13,727 bases of DNA from Saccoglossus kowalevskii (GCF_000003605.2 NW_003144203.1:1-13727); one strand, 5' to 3'; counted from the stretch's first letter, positions 1 through 11,592 are shown. Program-made: numbers and translations. The notes: generated by a model not told the origin, from the letters alone.

Positions 1-1590
1 ACACACTTGTATACCTATGGACAACATACTAGGTAACAATATGAATATGTCATACACACATGTATACCCATGGACAACATATTAGGTAACAATATGAATA
101 TGTCATACAAACATGTATACCCATGGACAACATACTAGGTAACAATATGAATATGTCACACACACATGTATACCCATAGACAACATACTAGGTAACAATA
201 TGAATATGTCATACACACATGTATACCCATGGACAACATACTAGGTAACAATATGAATATGTCATACAAACATGTATACCCATGGACAACATACTAGGTA
301 ACAATATGAATATGTCATACAAACATGTATACCCATGGACAACATACTAGGTAACAATGTCAATATGTCATACACACATGTATACCCATGGACAACATAC
401 TAGGTAACAATATGAATATGTCATACACACATGTATACCCATGGACAACATATTAGGTAACAATATGAATATGTCATACACACATGTATACCCATGGACA
501 ACATACTAGGTAACAATATGAATATGTCATACACACATGTATACCCATAGACAACATACTAGGTAACAATATGAATATGTCATACACACATGTATACCCA
601 TGGACAACATACTAGGTAACAATATGAATATGTCATACACACATGTATACCCATAGACAACATACTAGTAACAATATGAATATGTCATACACACATGTAT
701 ACCCATGGAACAACATAATATGTAACAATATGAATATGTCATACAAACATGTATACCCATGGACAACATACTAGGTAACAATGTCAATATGTCATACACA
801 CATGTATACCCATAGACGACATACTAGGTAACAATATGAATATGTCATACACACATGTATACCCATGGACAACATACTAGGTAACAATATGAATATGTCA
901 TACACACATGTATACCCATGGACAACATACTAGGTAACAATATGAATATGTCATACACACATGTATACCCATAGACGACATACTAGGTAACAATATGAAT
1001 ATGCCATACACACATGTATACCCATAGACGACATACTAGGTAACAATATGAATATGTCATACACACATGTATACCCATAGACAACACAGTAGGTAACAAT
1101 ATGAATATGTCATACACACATGTATACCCATAGACGACATACTAGGTAACAATATGAATATGTCATACACACATGTATACCCATAGACAACATACCAGGT
1201 AACAATATGAATTTGGCATACACACATGTATACCCATGGACAACATACTAGGTAACAATATGAATATGTCATACACACATGTATACCCATGGACAACATA
1301 CTAGGTAACAATATGAATATGTCATACAAACATGTATACCCATGGACAACATACTAGGTAACAATATGAATATGTCATACACACATGTATACCCATAGAC
1401 AACACAGTAGGTAACAATATGAATATGTCATACACACATGTATACCCATAGACAACATACCAGGTAACAATATGAATTTGGCATACACACATGTATACCC
1501 ATGGACAACATACTAGGTAACAATATGAATATGTCATACACACATGTATACCCATGGACAACACAGTAGTTAACAATATGAATATGTCAT
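1..1590. repeat. Left domain of the array (monomers 1-30), lacking the GACACC variant
   Basis: The first 30 monomers form a compositionally distinct domain. Most read CATGGACAACATACT, with some CATAGACAAC and CATAGACGAC. The GACACC variant, common in the rest of the window, first appears in the monomer at 1591. Conversely ACAAAC in place of ACACAC at the monomer start occurs only here (107, 266, 319, 743, 1326). A TGTCAAT variant marks monomers 319-371 and 743-795. A 52-bp monomer (637-688, loss of one G in AGGT) is followed at once by a 54-bp monomer (689-742, one extra A), restoring phase. The first monomer is slightly aberrant (TTGT, CCTAT). The domain probably has its own amplification history. 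Confidence 0.8.
1061..1590. repeat. Local duplication with a five-monomer (265-bp) period
   Basis: The monomers at 1167-1219 and 1432-1484 share a rare double variant: CATACCAGG for CATACTAGG, plus GAATTTGGCAT for GAATATGTCAT. They lie exactly 265 bp apart (five monomers). Each is followed by ordinary CATGGACAAC monomers, and each is preceded by a CACAGT monomer (1061-1113 and 1379-1431), one or two monomers upstream. The CACAGT monomers are 318 bp apart, so one extra monomer (CATAGACGAC at 1114-1166) separates the two copies. On the minus strand this double variant removes both stop codons of one reading frame, which is why two nearly identical 90-codon open frames appear here. They are not credible genes. 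Confidence 0.8.
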
Positions 1591-2067
1591 ACACACATGT
1601 ATACCCATAGACACCATACTAGGTAATAATATGAATATGTCATACACACATGTATACCCATGGACAACATACTAGGTAACAATATGAATATGTCATACAC
1701 ACATGTATACCCATGGACAACACAGTAGGTAACAATATGAATATGTCATACACTGATGTATACCCATAGACACCATACTAGGTAACAATATGAATATGTC
1801 ATACACACATGTATACCCATAGACGACATATTAGGTAACAATATGAATATGTCATACACACATGTATACCCATAGACGACATATTAGGTAACAATATGAA
1901 TATGTCATACACACATGTATACCCATGGACAACATACTAGGTAACAATATGAATATGTCATAAACACACGTATACTCATAGACACCATACTAGGTAACAA
2001 TATGAATATGTCATACACACATGTATACCCATAAACGACATACTAGGTAACAATATGAATATGTCAT

Positions 2068-2118
2068 ACACACATGTATACCCATGGACAACATACTAGG
2101 TAACAATATTAATGTCAT
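2068..2118. repeat. 51-bp monomer class (nine members; first shown)
   Basis: ACAATATTAATGTCAT replaces ACAATATGAATATGTCAT, a net loss of two bases. Members start at 2068, 2331, 6013, 6170, 8381, 8538, 10020, 12281 and 13169. Six of the nine directly follow a CATAAACGAC monomer (2015, 2278, 5960, 8328, 9967, 13116), and every CATAAACGAC monomer is followed by one. This strict pairing indicates that blocks, not single monomers, are copied. Confidence 0.95.
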
Positions 2119-2486
2119 ACACACATGTATACCCATAGACACCATACTAGGTAACAATATGAATATGTCATACACACATGTATACCCATAGACACCATGC
2201 TAGGTAACAATATGAATAAGTCATACACACATGTATACCCATGGACAACATACTAGGTAACAATATGAATATGTCATACACACATGTATACCCATAAACG
2301 ACATACTAGGTAACAATATGAATATGTCATACACACATGTATACCCATGGACAACATACTAGGTAACAATATTAATGTCATACACACATGTATACCCATG
2401 GACAACATACTAGTAACAATATGAATATGTCATACACACATGTATACCCATGGACAACACAGTAGGTAACTATATGAATATGTCAT

Positions 2487-3163
2487 ACACACATGTATAC
2501 CCATAGACACCATACTAGGTAACAATATGAATATGCCATACACACATGTATACCCATAGACACCATACTAGGTAACAATATGAATATGTCATACACACAT
2601 GTATACCCATAGACAACATACTAGGTAACAATATGAATATGTCATACACACATGTATACCCATGGACAACATACTAGGTAACAATATGAATATGTCATAC
2701 ACACATGTATATCCATGAACAACATACTAGGTAACAATATGAATATGTCATACACACATGTATACCCATAGACACCATACTAGGTAACAATATGAATATG
2801 TCATACCCATGAACAACATACTAGGTAATAATAAGAATATGTCATACACAGATGTACACCCATCGACAACATACTAGGCAACAATATTAATATGTCATAC
2901 ACACATGTATACTCATAGACACCATACTAGGTAACAATATGAATATGTCATACACACATGTATACCCATAGACACCATTCTAGGTAACAATATGAATATG
3001 TCATACACACATGCATACCCATGGACAACATATTAGGTAACAATATGAATATGTCATACACACATGTATACCCATAGACACCATACTAGGTAATAATATG
3101 AATATGTCATACACACATGTATACCCATGGACAACATACTATGTAACAATATCAATATGTCAT
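2487..3163. repeat. Block B, copy 1 (recurs at 7599-8273)
   Basis: This block lies inside Block A copy 1, and its variant string also occurs at 7599-8273 at offset 5112. Order: ATGCCAT monomer, two CATAG monomers, a CATGG monomer, ATATCCATGAAC, CATAGACACC, the 41-bp monomer, ACAGATGTACACCCATCG, ACTCATAG, a GCATACCC monomer with CATATT, AATAATATG, then ATGTAACAATATCAAT. The part 2487-2804 also matches 3906-4223 at offset 1419, so this string is present at four or more places, counting 10969-11751. Confidence 0.85.
2805..2845. repeat. 41-bp truncated monomer 1 (12-bp internal deletion)
   Basis: The monomer lacks its first 12 bases: GTCAT is followed directly by ACCCATGAAC. The lost bases lie between two copies of ATAC that start 12 bp apart, consistent with deletion at microhomology. 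It also carries AATAATAAGAAT, and the next monomer reads ACAGATGTACACCCATCG. It belongs to the subtype shared with 7917 and 11340. Confidence 0.95.
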
Positions 3164-3235
3164 ACACACATGTATACCCATAGACACCATACTAGGTAAC
3201 AATATGAATATGTCATTCACACATGTATACCCATG
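2805..3235. repeat. Block D, copy 1 (recurs at 4594-5024)
   Basis: From the 41-bp monomer to the CATTCAC variant and slightly beyond, this string recurs at 4594-5024 at constant offset 1789. Tags in order: AATAATAAGAAT, ACAGATGTACACCCATCG, ACTCATAG, GCATACCC with CATATT, AATAATATG, ATGTAACAATATCAAT, CATTCAC. The match ends at 3236, where copy 1 has CATGGACAAC and copy 2 has CATGTACAAC. Confidence 0.85.
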
Positions 3236-3269
3236 GACAACATATTAGGTAACAATATGAATATGTCAT

Positions 3270-4223
3270 ACACACATGTATACCCATGGACAACATACTA
3301 GGTAACAATATGAATATGTCATACACACATGTATACCCACAGACAACATATTAGGTAACAATATGAATATGTCATACACACATGTAGACCCATGGACAAC
3401 ATACTAGGTAACAATATGAATATGTCATACACACATGTATACCCATAGACAACATATTAGGCAACAATATGAATATGTCATACACACATGTAGACCCATG
3501 GACAACATACTAGGTAACAATATGAATATGTCATACACACATGTATACCCATAGACAACATATTAGGTAACAATATGAATATGTCATACACACATGTAGA
3601 CCCATGGACAACATACTAGGTAACAATATGAATATGTCATACACACATGTATACCCATAGACACCATACTAGGTAACAATATGAATATGCCATACACACA
3701 TGTATACCCATAGACAACATACTAGGTAACAATATGAATATGTCATACACACATGTATACCCATAGACACCATACTAGGTAACAATATGAATATGTCATA
3801 CACATATGTATACCCATGGACAACATACTAGGTAACAATATGAATATGTCATACACACATGTATACCCATAGACAACATATTAGGTAACAATATGAATAT
3901 GTCATACACACATGTATACCCATAGACACCATACTAGGTAACAATATGAATATGCCATACACACATGTATACCCATAGACACCATACTAGGTAACAATAT
4001 GAATATGTCATACACACATGTATACCCATAGACAACATACTAGGTAACAATATGAATATGTCATACACACATGTATACCCATGGACAACATACTAGGTAA
4101 CAATATGAATATGTCACACACACATGTATATCCATGAACAACATACTAGGTAACAATATGAATATGTCATACACACATGTATACCCATAGACACCATACT
4201 AGGTAACAATATGAATATGTCAT
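3270..4223. repeat. Block E, copy 1 (recurs at 6910-7916)
   Basis: The string recurs at 6910-7916, at offset 3640 at first and 3693 later. Tags: CCCACAGACAAC with CATATT at 3323, three GTAGACCC monomers, ATGCCAT, CACATATG, another ATGCCAT, ATATCCATGAAC. In copy 1 the GTAGACCC monomers alternate with CATAGACAACATATT monomers, giving a 106-bp dimeric higher-order repeat (GTAGAC at 3384, 3490, 3596). Confidence 0.85.
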
Positions 4224-4264
4224 ACCCATGGACAACATACTAGGTAATAATATGAATATGTCAT
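4224..4264. repeat. 41-bp truncated monomer 2 (12-bp internal deletion)
   Basis: Same 12-bp deletion, second subtype: it reads CATGGACAAC with AATAATATGAAT, and the next monomer reads ACAGATGTATACCCATGG. Shared with 12703-12743. It follows the ATATCCATGAAC monomer by one CATAGACACC monomer, as in every other copy. Confidence 0.95.
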
Positions 4265-4581
4265 ACACAGATGTATACCCATGGACAACATACTAGGTAA
4301 CAATATGAATATTTCATACACACATGTATACCCATAGACACCATACTAGGTAACAATATGAATATATCATACACACATGTATACCCATAGACACCATACT
4401 AGGTAACAATATGAATATGTCATACACACATGCATACCCATAGACAACATATTAGGTAACAATATGAATATGTCATACACACATGTATACCCATGGACAA
4501 CATACTAGTAACAATATGAATATGTCATACACACATGTATACCCACAGACAACATATTAGGTAACAATATGAATATGTCAT

Positions 4582-4634
4582 ACACACATGTAGACCCATG
4601 AACAACATACTAGGTAATAATAAGAATATGTCAT
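4582..4634. repeat. Chimeric full-length monomer joining two variant lineages
   Basis: The left part ACATGTAGACCCATG follows a CCACAG-CATATT monomer, as at 3323-3428. The right part CATGAACAAC with AATAATAAGAAT belongs to the 41-bp monomer lineage of 2805, 7917 and 11340, and is followed by its usual neighbour ACAGATGTACACCCATCG. The switch falls within the shared ACCCATG at 4594-4600. This restores a 53-bp length to a lineage that otherwise carries the 12-bp deletion. Confidence 0.85.
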
Positions 4635-5024
4635 ACACAGATGTACACCCATCGACAACATACTAGGCAACAATATGAATATGTCATACACACATGTATA
4701 CTCATAGACACCATACTAGGTAACAATATGAATATGTCATACACACATGTATACCCATAGACACCATACTAGGTAACAATATGAATATGTCATACACACA
4801 TGCATACCCATGGACAACATATTAGGTAACAATATGAATATGTCATACACACATGTATACCCATAGACACCATACTAGGTAATAATATGAATATGTCATA
4901 CACACATGTATACCCATGGACAACATACTATGTAACAATATCAATATGTCATACACACATGTATACCCATAGACACCATACTAGGTAACAATATGAATAT
5001 GTCATTCACACATGTATACCCATG
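4594..5024. repeat. Block D, copy 2 (of 2805-3235)
   Basis: Its left edge lies inside a chimeric monomer (4582-4634), so the junction between unrelated neighbours is resolved to a few bases. Differences from copy 1 are few, such as ACAATATGAAT for ACAATATTAAT near 4672 and CATACTAGG for CATTCTAGG. Its right part is also shared with 11752 onward. Confidence 0.85.
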
Positions 5025-5217
5025 TACAACATACTATGTAACAATATGAATATGTCATACACACATGTATACCCACAGACACCATACTAGGTAACAATAT
5101 GAATATGTCATACACACATGTATACCCATAGACACCATACTAGGTAACAATATGAATATGTCATACACACACGTATACCCATAGACACCATACTGGGTAA
5201 CAATATGAATATGTCAT
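4847..5217. repeat. Block F, copy 1 (recurs at 11752-12122)
   Basis: Seven monomers (AATAATATG; ATGTAACAATATCAAT; CATTCAC; CATGTACAAC; CCACAGACACC; CATAGACACC; ACACACACG with ACTGGGTAAC) recur at 11752-12122 at constant offset 6905. CATGTACAAC and ACTGGG occur nowhere else that I found. Confidence 0.85.
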
Positions 5218-5535
5218 ACACACATGTATACCCATAGACAACATACTAGGTAACAATATGAATATGTCATACACACATGTATACCCATGGACAACATAAT
5301 AGGTAACAATATGAATATGTCATACACACATGTATACCCATAGACACCATACTAGGTAACAATATGATTATGTCATACACACATGTATACCCATAGACAA
5401 CATACTAGGTAACAATATGAATATGTCATACACACATGTATACCCATGGACAACATAATAGGTAACAATATGAATATGTCATACACACATGTATACCCAT
5501 AGACACCATACTAGGTAACAATATGAATATGTCAT
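5218..5535. repeat. 159-bp tandem duplication (three monomers, two copies)
   Basis: Three monomers (CATAGACAAC; CATGGACAACATAATAGG; CATAGACACC) at 5218-5376 are repeated at once at 5377-5535. The rare ACATAATAGG variant occurs at 5291 and 5450, exactly 159 bp apart. The only difference I see is GATTATG in the first copy against GAATATG in the second. Confidence 0.9.
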
Positions 5536-5641
5536 ACACACATGTATACCCATAGACACCATACTAGGTAATAATATGAATATGTCATACACACATGTAT
5601 ACCCATGGACAACATACTAGGTAACAATATGAATATGTCAT

Positions 5642-5694
5642 ACACACATGTATACCCGTAGACGACATATGAGGTAACAATATGAATATGTCAT
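5642..5694. repeat. CCCGTAGACGACATATGAGG variant monomer (four copies; first shown)
   Basis: This highly diagnostic monomer has two CpGs and ATATGAGG in place of ATACTAGG. Copies start at 5642, 6592, 9013 and 10704. The copies at 6592 and 9013 belong to Block C, and 10704 lies in the expanded centre of Block A copy 2. It is absent from the first 5.6 kb. Confidence 0.95.
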
Positions 5695-5906
5695 ACACAC
5701 ATGTATACCCATAGACACCATACTAGGTAATAATATGAATATGTCAAACACACATGTATACCCATAGACACCATACTAGGTAACAATTTGAATATGTCAT
5801 ACACACATGTATACCCATGGACAACACAGTAGGTAACAATATGAATATGTCATACACTGATGTATACCCATAGACACCATACTAGGTAACAATATGAATA
5901 TGTCAT

Positions 5907-6825
5907 ACACACATGTATACCCATGGACAACACAGTAGGTAACAATATGAATATGTCATACACACATGTATACCCATAAACGACAAACTAGGTAACAATA
6001 TGAATATGTCATACACACATGTATACCCATGGACAACATACTAGGTAACAATATTAATGTCATACACACATGTATACCCATAGACACCATACTAGGTAAC
6101 AATATGAATATGTCATACACACATGTATACCCATAGACACCATACTAGGTAACAATATGAATAAGCCATACACACATGTATACCCATGGACAACATACTA
6201 GGCAACAATATTAATGTCATACACACATGTATACCCATAGACAACATACTAGGTAACAATATGAATATGTCATACACACATTTATACCCATGGACAACAT
6301 ACTAGGTAACAATATGAATATGTCATACACACATGTATACCCATGGACAACACAGTAGGTAACAATATGAATATGTCATACACACATGTATACCCATAGA
6401 CACCATACTAGGTAACAATATGAATATGTCATACACACATGTATACCCATAGACAACATACTAGGTAACAATATGAATATGTCATACACACATGTATACC
6501 CATAGACACCATACTAGGTAATTATATGAATATGTCATACACATATGTATACCCATGGACAACATACTAGGTAACAATATGAATATGTCATACACACATG
6601 TATACCCGTAGACGACATATGAGGTAACAATATGAATATGTCATACACACATGTATACCCATAGACAACATATTAGGTAACAATATGAATAAGTCATACA
6701 CACATGTATACCCATGGACAACACAGTAGATAACAATATGAATATGTCATACACTGATGTATACCCATAGACAACACAGTAGGTAACAATATGAATATGT
6801 CATACACACATGTATACCCATAGAC
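5907..6825. repeat. Block C, copy 1 (recurs at 8274-9246)
   Basis: The string recurs at 8274-9246, at offset 2368 at first and 2421 after an extra monomer. Tags: CACAGT; CATAAACGACAAACT; 51-bp monomer; AATAAGCCAT; second 51-bp monomer with AGGCAAC; ATTTATACCC; CACAGT; GTAATTATATG; CACATATG; CCCGTAGACGAC; AATAAGTCAT; AGATAAC; ACTGATG. The AAACT and AGATAAC changes are private to this pair. Similarity ends at 6826, where GACACC here faces GACGAC in the other copy. Confidence 0.9.
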
Positions 6826-6909
6826 ACCATACTAGGTAACAATATGAATATGTCATACACACATGCATACCCATAGACAACATATTAGGTAACAATATGA
6901 ATATGTCAT

Positions 6910-7916
6910 ACACACATGTATACCCATGGACAACATACTAGGTAACAATATGAATATGTCATACACACATGTATACCCACAGACAACATATTAGGTAACA
7001 ATATGAATATGTCATACACACATGTAGACCCATGGACAACATACTAGGTAACAATATGAATATGTCATACACACATGTATACCCATAGACGCCATACTAG
7101 GTAACAATATGAATATGTCATACACACATGTATACCCATGGACAACATATTAGGTAACAATATGAATATGTCATACACACATGTAGACCCATGGACAACA
7201 TACTAGGTAACAATATGAATATGTCATACACACATGTATACCCATAGACAACATATTAGGTAACAATATGAATATGTCATACACACATGTAGACCCATGG
7301 ACAACATACTAGGTAACAATATGAATATGTCATACACACATGTATACCCATAGACACCATACTAGGTAACAATATGAATATGCCATACACACATGTATAC
7401 CCATAGACAACATACTAGGTAACAATATGAATATGTCATACACACATGTATACCCATAGACACCATACTAGGTAACAATATGAATATGTCATACACATAT
7501 GTATACCCATGGACAACATACTAGGTAACAATATGAATATGTCATACACACATGTATACCCATAGACAACATATTAGGTAACAATATGAATATGTCATAC
7601 ACACATGTATACCCATAGACACCATACTAGGTAACAATATGAACATGCCATACACACATGTATACCCATAGACACCATACTAGGTAACAATATGAATATG
7701 TCATACACACATGTATACCCATAGACAACATACTAGGTAACAATATGAATATGTCATACACACATGTATACCCATGGACAACATACTAGGTAACAATATG
7801 AATATGTCATACACACATGTATATCCATGAACAACATACTAGGTAACAATATGAATATGTCATACACACATGTATACCCATAGACACCATACTAGGTAAC
7901 AATATGAATATGTCAT
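6910..7916. repeat. Block E, copy 2 (of 3270-4223), one monomer longer
   Basis: It has the same variant order as 3270-4223, but between the first two GTAGACCC monomers (7024, 7183) two monomers, CATAGACGCC and CATGGACAACATATT, replace one. This raises the offset by exactly 53. The GTAGAC spacing is therefore 159 then 106. Just upstream, 6857-7015 better resembles the GCATACCC, CATGG, CCACAG string at 4423-4580, so the left edge is mosaic. Confidence 0.85.
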
Positions 7917-8273
7917 ACCCATGAACAACATACTAGGTAATAATAAGAATATGTCATACACAGATGTACACCCATCGACAACATACTAGGCAACAATATG
8001 AATATGTCATACACACATGTATACTCATAGACACCATACTAGGTAACAATATGAATATGTCATACACACATGTATACCCATAGACACCATACTAGGTAAC
8101 AATATGAATATGTCATACACACATGCATACCCATGGACAACATATTAGGTAACAATATGAATATGTCATACACACATGTATACCCATAGACACCATACTA
8201 GTAATAATATGAATATGTCATACACACATGTATACCCATGGACACATACTATGTAACAATATCAATATGTCAT
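7599..8273. repeat. Block B, copy 2 (of 2487-3163)
   Basis: It matches 2487-3163 at offset 5112, dropping to 5110 at the end because of two private single-base losses: ACTAGTAATAAT near 8200 and GACACATACT near 8243. It also carries GAACATGCCAT, a private change, near 7641. The first 318 bases equally match 3906-4223. It stops abruptly at the 54-bp monomer at 8274, where Block C copy 2 begins. Confidence 0.85.
7917..7957. repeat. 41-bp truncated monomer 3 (12-bp internal deletion)
   Basis: Same deletion and same subtype as 2805-2845 (CATGAACAAC, AATAATAAGAAT). It is followed by the ACAGATGTACACCCATCG monomer. It sits at the point where similarity to 3270-4223 ends and similarity to 2805-3163 continues. 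Confidence 0.95.
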
Positions 8274-9246
8274 ACACACATGTATACCCCATGGACAACA
8301 CAGTAGGTAACAATATGAATATGTCATACACACATGTATACCCATAAACGACAAACTAGGTAACAATATGAATATGTCATACACACATGTATACCCATGG
8401 ACAACATACTAGGTAACAATATTAATGTCATACACACATGTATACCCATAGACACCATACTAGGTAACAATATGAATATGTCATACACACATGTATACCC
8501 ATAGACACCATACTAGGTAACAATATGAATAAGCCATACACACATGTATACCCATGGACAACATACTAGGCAACAATATTAATGTCATACACACATGTAT
8601 ACCCATAGACAACATACTAGGTAACAATATGAATATGTCATACACACATTTATACCCATGGACAACATACTAGGTAACAATATGAATATGTCATACACAC
8701 ATGTATACCCATGGACAACACAGTAGGTAACAATATGAATATGTCATACACACATGTATACCCATAGACACCATACTAGGTAACAATATGAATATGTCAT
8801 ACACACATGTATACCCATAGACAACATACTAGGTAACAATATGAATATGTCATACATACATGTATACCCATGGACACCATACTAGGTAACAATATGAATA
8901 TGTCATACACACATGTATACCCATAGACACCATACTAGGTAATTATATGAATATGTCATACACATATGTATACCCATGGACAACATACTAGGTAACAATA
9001 TGAATATGTCATACACACATGTATACCCGTAGACGACATATGAGGTAACAATATGAATATGTCATACACACATGTATACCCATAGACAACATATTAGGTA
9101 ACAATATGAATAAGTCATACACACATGTATACCCATGGACAACACAGTAGATAACAATATGAATATGTCATACACTGATGTATACCCATAGACAACACAG
9201 TAGGTAACAATATGAATATGTCATACACACATGTATACCCATAGAC
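8274..9246. repeat. Block C, copy 2 (of 5907-6825), one monomer longer
   Basis: The copy starts in a 54-bp monomer (8274-8327) that has four Cs (TATACCCCATGG) instead of three, exactly where the preceding sequence switches from Block B to Block C. This looks like a repair scar at the junction. The one extra monomer is 8854-8906 (ACATACATG with CATGGACACC), absent from copy 1 between the monomers at 6432 and 6485. Otherwise the two copies agree almost base for base. Confidence 0.9.
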
Positions 9247-9807
9247 GACATACTAGGTAACAATATGAATATGTCATAAACACACGTATACTCATAGACA
9301 CCATACTAGGTAACAATATGAATAAGTCATACACACATGTATACCCATAGACACCATACTAGGTAACAATATGAATAAGTCATACACACATGTATACCCA
9401 TGGACAACACAGTAGGTAACAATATGAATATGTCATACACTGATGTATACCCATAGACACCATACTAGGTAACAATATGAATATGTCATACACACATGTA
9501 TACCCATGGACAACACAGTAGTTAACAATATGAATATGTCATACACACATGTATACCCATAGACACCATACTAGGTAATAATATGAATATGTCATACACA
9601 CATGTATACCCATGGACAACATACTAGGTAACAATATGAATATGTCATACACACATGTATACCCATGGACAACACAGTAGGTAACAATATGAATATGTCA
9701 TACACTGATGTATACCCATAGACACCATACTAGGTAACAATATGAAAATGTCACACACACATGTATACCCATAGACGACATATTAGGTAACAATATGAAT
9801 ATGTCAT

Positions 9808-10494
9808 ACACACATGTATACCCATAGACGACATATTAGGTAACAATATGAATATGTCATACACACATGTATACCCATGGACAACATACTAGGTAACAAT
9901 ATGAATATGTCATAAACACACGTATACTCATAGACACCATACTAGGTAACAATATGAATATGTCATACACACATGTATACCCATAAACGACATACTAGGT
10001 AACAATATGAATATGTCATACACACATGTATACCCATGGACAACATACTAGGTAACAATATTAATGTCATACACACATTTATACCCATAGACACCATACT
10101 AGGTAACAATATGAATATGTCATACACACATGTATACCCATAGACACCATACTAGGTAACAATATGAATAAGTCATACACACATGTATACCCATGGACAA
10201 CATACTAGGTAACAATATGAATATGTCATACACACATGTATACCCATGGACAACATACTAGGTAACAATATGAATATGTCATACACACATGTATACCCAT
10301 AGACAACATACTAGGTAACAATATGAATATGTCATACACACATGTATACCCATGGACACCATACTAGGTAACAATATGAATATGTCATACACACATGTAT
10401 ACCCATAGACAACATACTAGGTAACAATATGAATATGTCATACACACATGTATACCCATAGACACCATACTAGGTAACAATATGAATATGTCAT
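9808..10494. repeat. Block G, copy 1 (recurs at 12957-13643)
   Basis: A GACGACATATT monomer, a CATGG monomer, AAACACACG with ACTCAT, CATAAACGAC, a 51-bp monomer, ATTTATACCC, AATAAGTCAT and six further monomers are all repeated at offset 3149. The ATTTATACCC change, absent from the related 1538-2277 copy, shows that 12957 derives from this copy or its parent. Confidence 0.88.
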
Positions 10495-11339
10495 ACACAC
10501 ATGTATACCCATAGACACCATATAGGTAATAATATGAATATGTCATACACACATGTATACCCATAGACAACATACTAGGTAACAATATGAATATGTCATA
10601 CATCTGTATACCCATGGAGAACATACTAGGTAACAATATGAATAAGTCATACACACATGTATACCCATAGACACCATACTAGGTAACAATATGAATATGT
10701 CATACACACATGTATACCCGTAGACGACATATGAGGTAACAATATGAATATGTCATACACACATGTATACCCATAGACAACATATTAGGTAACAATATGA
10801 ATATGTCATACACTTATGTATACCCATAGACACCGTACTAGGTAACAATATGAATATGTCATACACACATGTATACCCATGGACAACACAGTAGGTAACA
10901 ATATGAATATGTCATACACTGATGTATACCCATAGACACAATACTAGGTAACAATATGAATATGTCATACACACATGTATACCCATGGACAACACAGTAG
11001 GTAACTATATGAATATGTCATACACACATGTATACCCATAGACACCATACTAGGTAACAATATGAATATGCCATACACACATGTATACCCATAGACACCA
11101 TACTAGGTAACAATATGAATATGTCATACACACATGTATACCCATAGACAACATACTAGGTAACAATATGAATATGTCATACACACATGTATACCCATGG
11201 ACAACATACTAGGTAACAATATGAATATGTCATACACACATGTATATCCATGAACAACATACTAGGTAACAATATGAATATGTCATACACACATGTATAC
11301 CCATAGACACCATACTAGGTAACAATATGAATATGTCAT

Positions 11340-11380
11340 ACCCATGAACAACATACTAGGTAATAATAAGAATATGTCAT
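11340..11380. repeat. 41-bp truncated monomer 4 (12-bp internal deletion)
   Basis: Same deletion and subtype as 2805-2845, at offset 8535 within Block A copy 2. The following monomer also retains ACAATATTAATATG, as at 2890, which ties it to the first copy rather than to 7917. Confidence 0.95.
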
Positions 11381-11592
11381 ACACAGATGTACACCCATCG
11401 ACAACATACTAGGCAACAATATTAATATGTCATACACACATGTATACTCATAGACACCATACTAGGTAACAATATGAATATGTCATACACACATGTATAC
11501 CCATAGACACCATTCTAGGTAACAATATGAATATGTCATACACACATGCATACCCATGGACAACATATTAGGTAACAATATGAATATGTCAT

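Larger units (their letters stand above)
1538..3216. repeat. Block A, copy 1 (recurs at 9490-11751)
   Basis: From the AGTTAAC monomer at 1538, the order of variants is followed again from 9490 at a constant offset of 7952 up to 2277. It includes CACAGT, ACTGATG, two GACGACATATT monomers, AAACACACG, CATAAACGAC and a 51-bp monomer. From 2434 the same holds at offset 8535, through AACTATATG, ATGCCAT, ATATCCATGAAC, the 41-bp monomer at 2805 and ATGTAACAATATCAAT. Between these parts copy 1 has 156 bp (2278-2433) and copy 2 has 739 bp, a difference of exactly 11 monomers. Within copy 1 the pair CATAAACGAC plus 51-bp monomer occurs twice (2015 and 2278), a local five-monomer duplication. Confidence 0.85.

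Noticed and set aside
1057-1329. 90-codon minus-strand open frame, Cys/Tyr-rich and hydrophobic
   Set aside because: It is pure repeat. In the consensus minus strand the three-monomer (53-codon) cycle contains TGA and TAG, leaving at most 45 open codons. Here a single monomer (1167-1219) carries both GTCA-to-GGCA and CTAGG-to-CCAGG, changing TGA to TGC and TAG to TGG. No other coding evidence exists.
1322-1594. Second 90-codon minus-strand open frame
   Set aside because: It is a duplicate of the one at 1057-1329, exactly 265 bp away, and depends on the same double variant in the monomer at 1432-1484.
10385-10654. 89-codon minus-strand open frame
   Set aside because: It results from frame changes caused by two length-irregular monomers (near 10510 and 10598), which bypass the repeat's stop codons. 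Its content is the same repeat translation.
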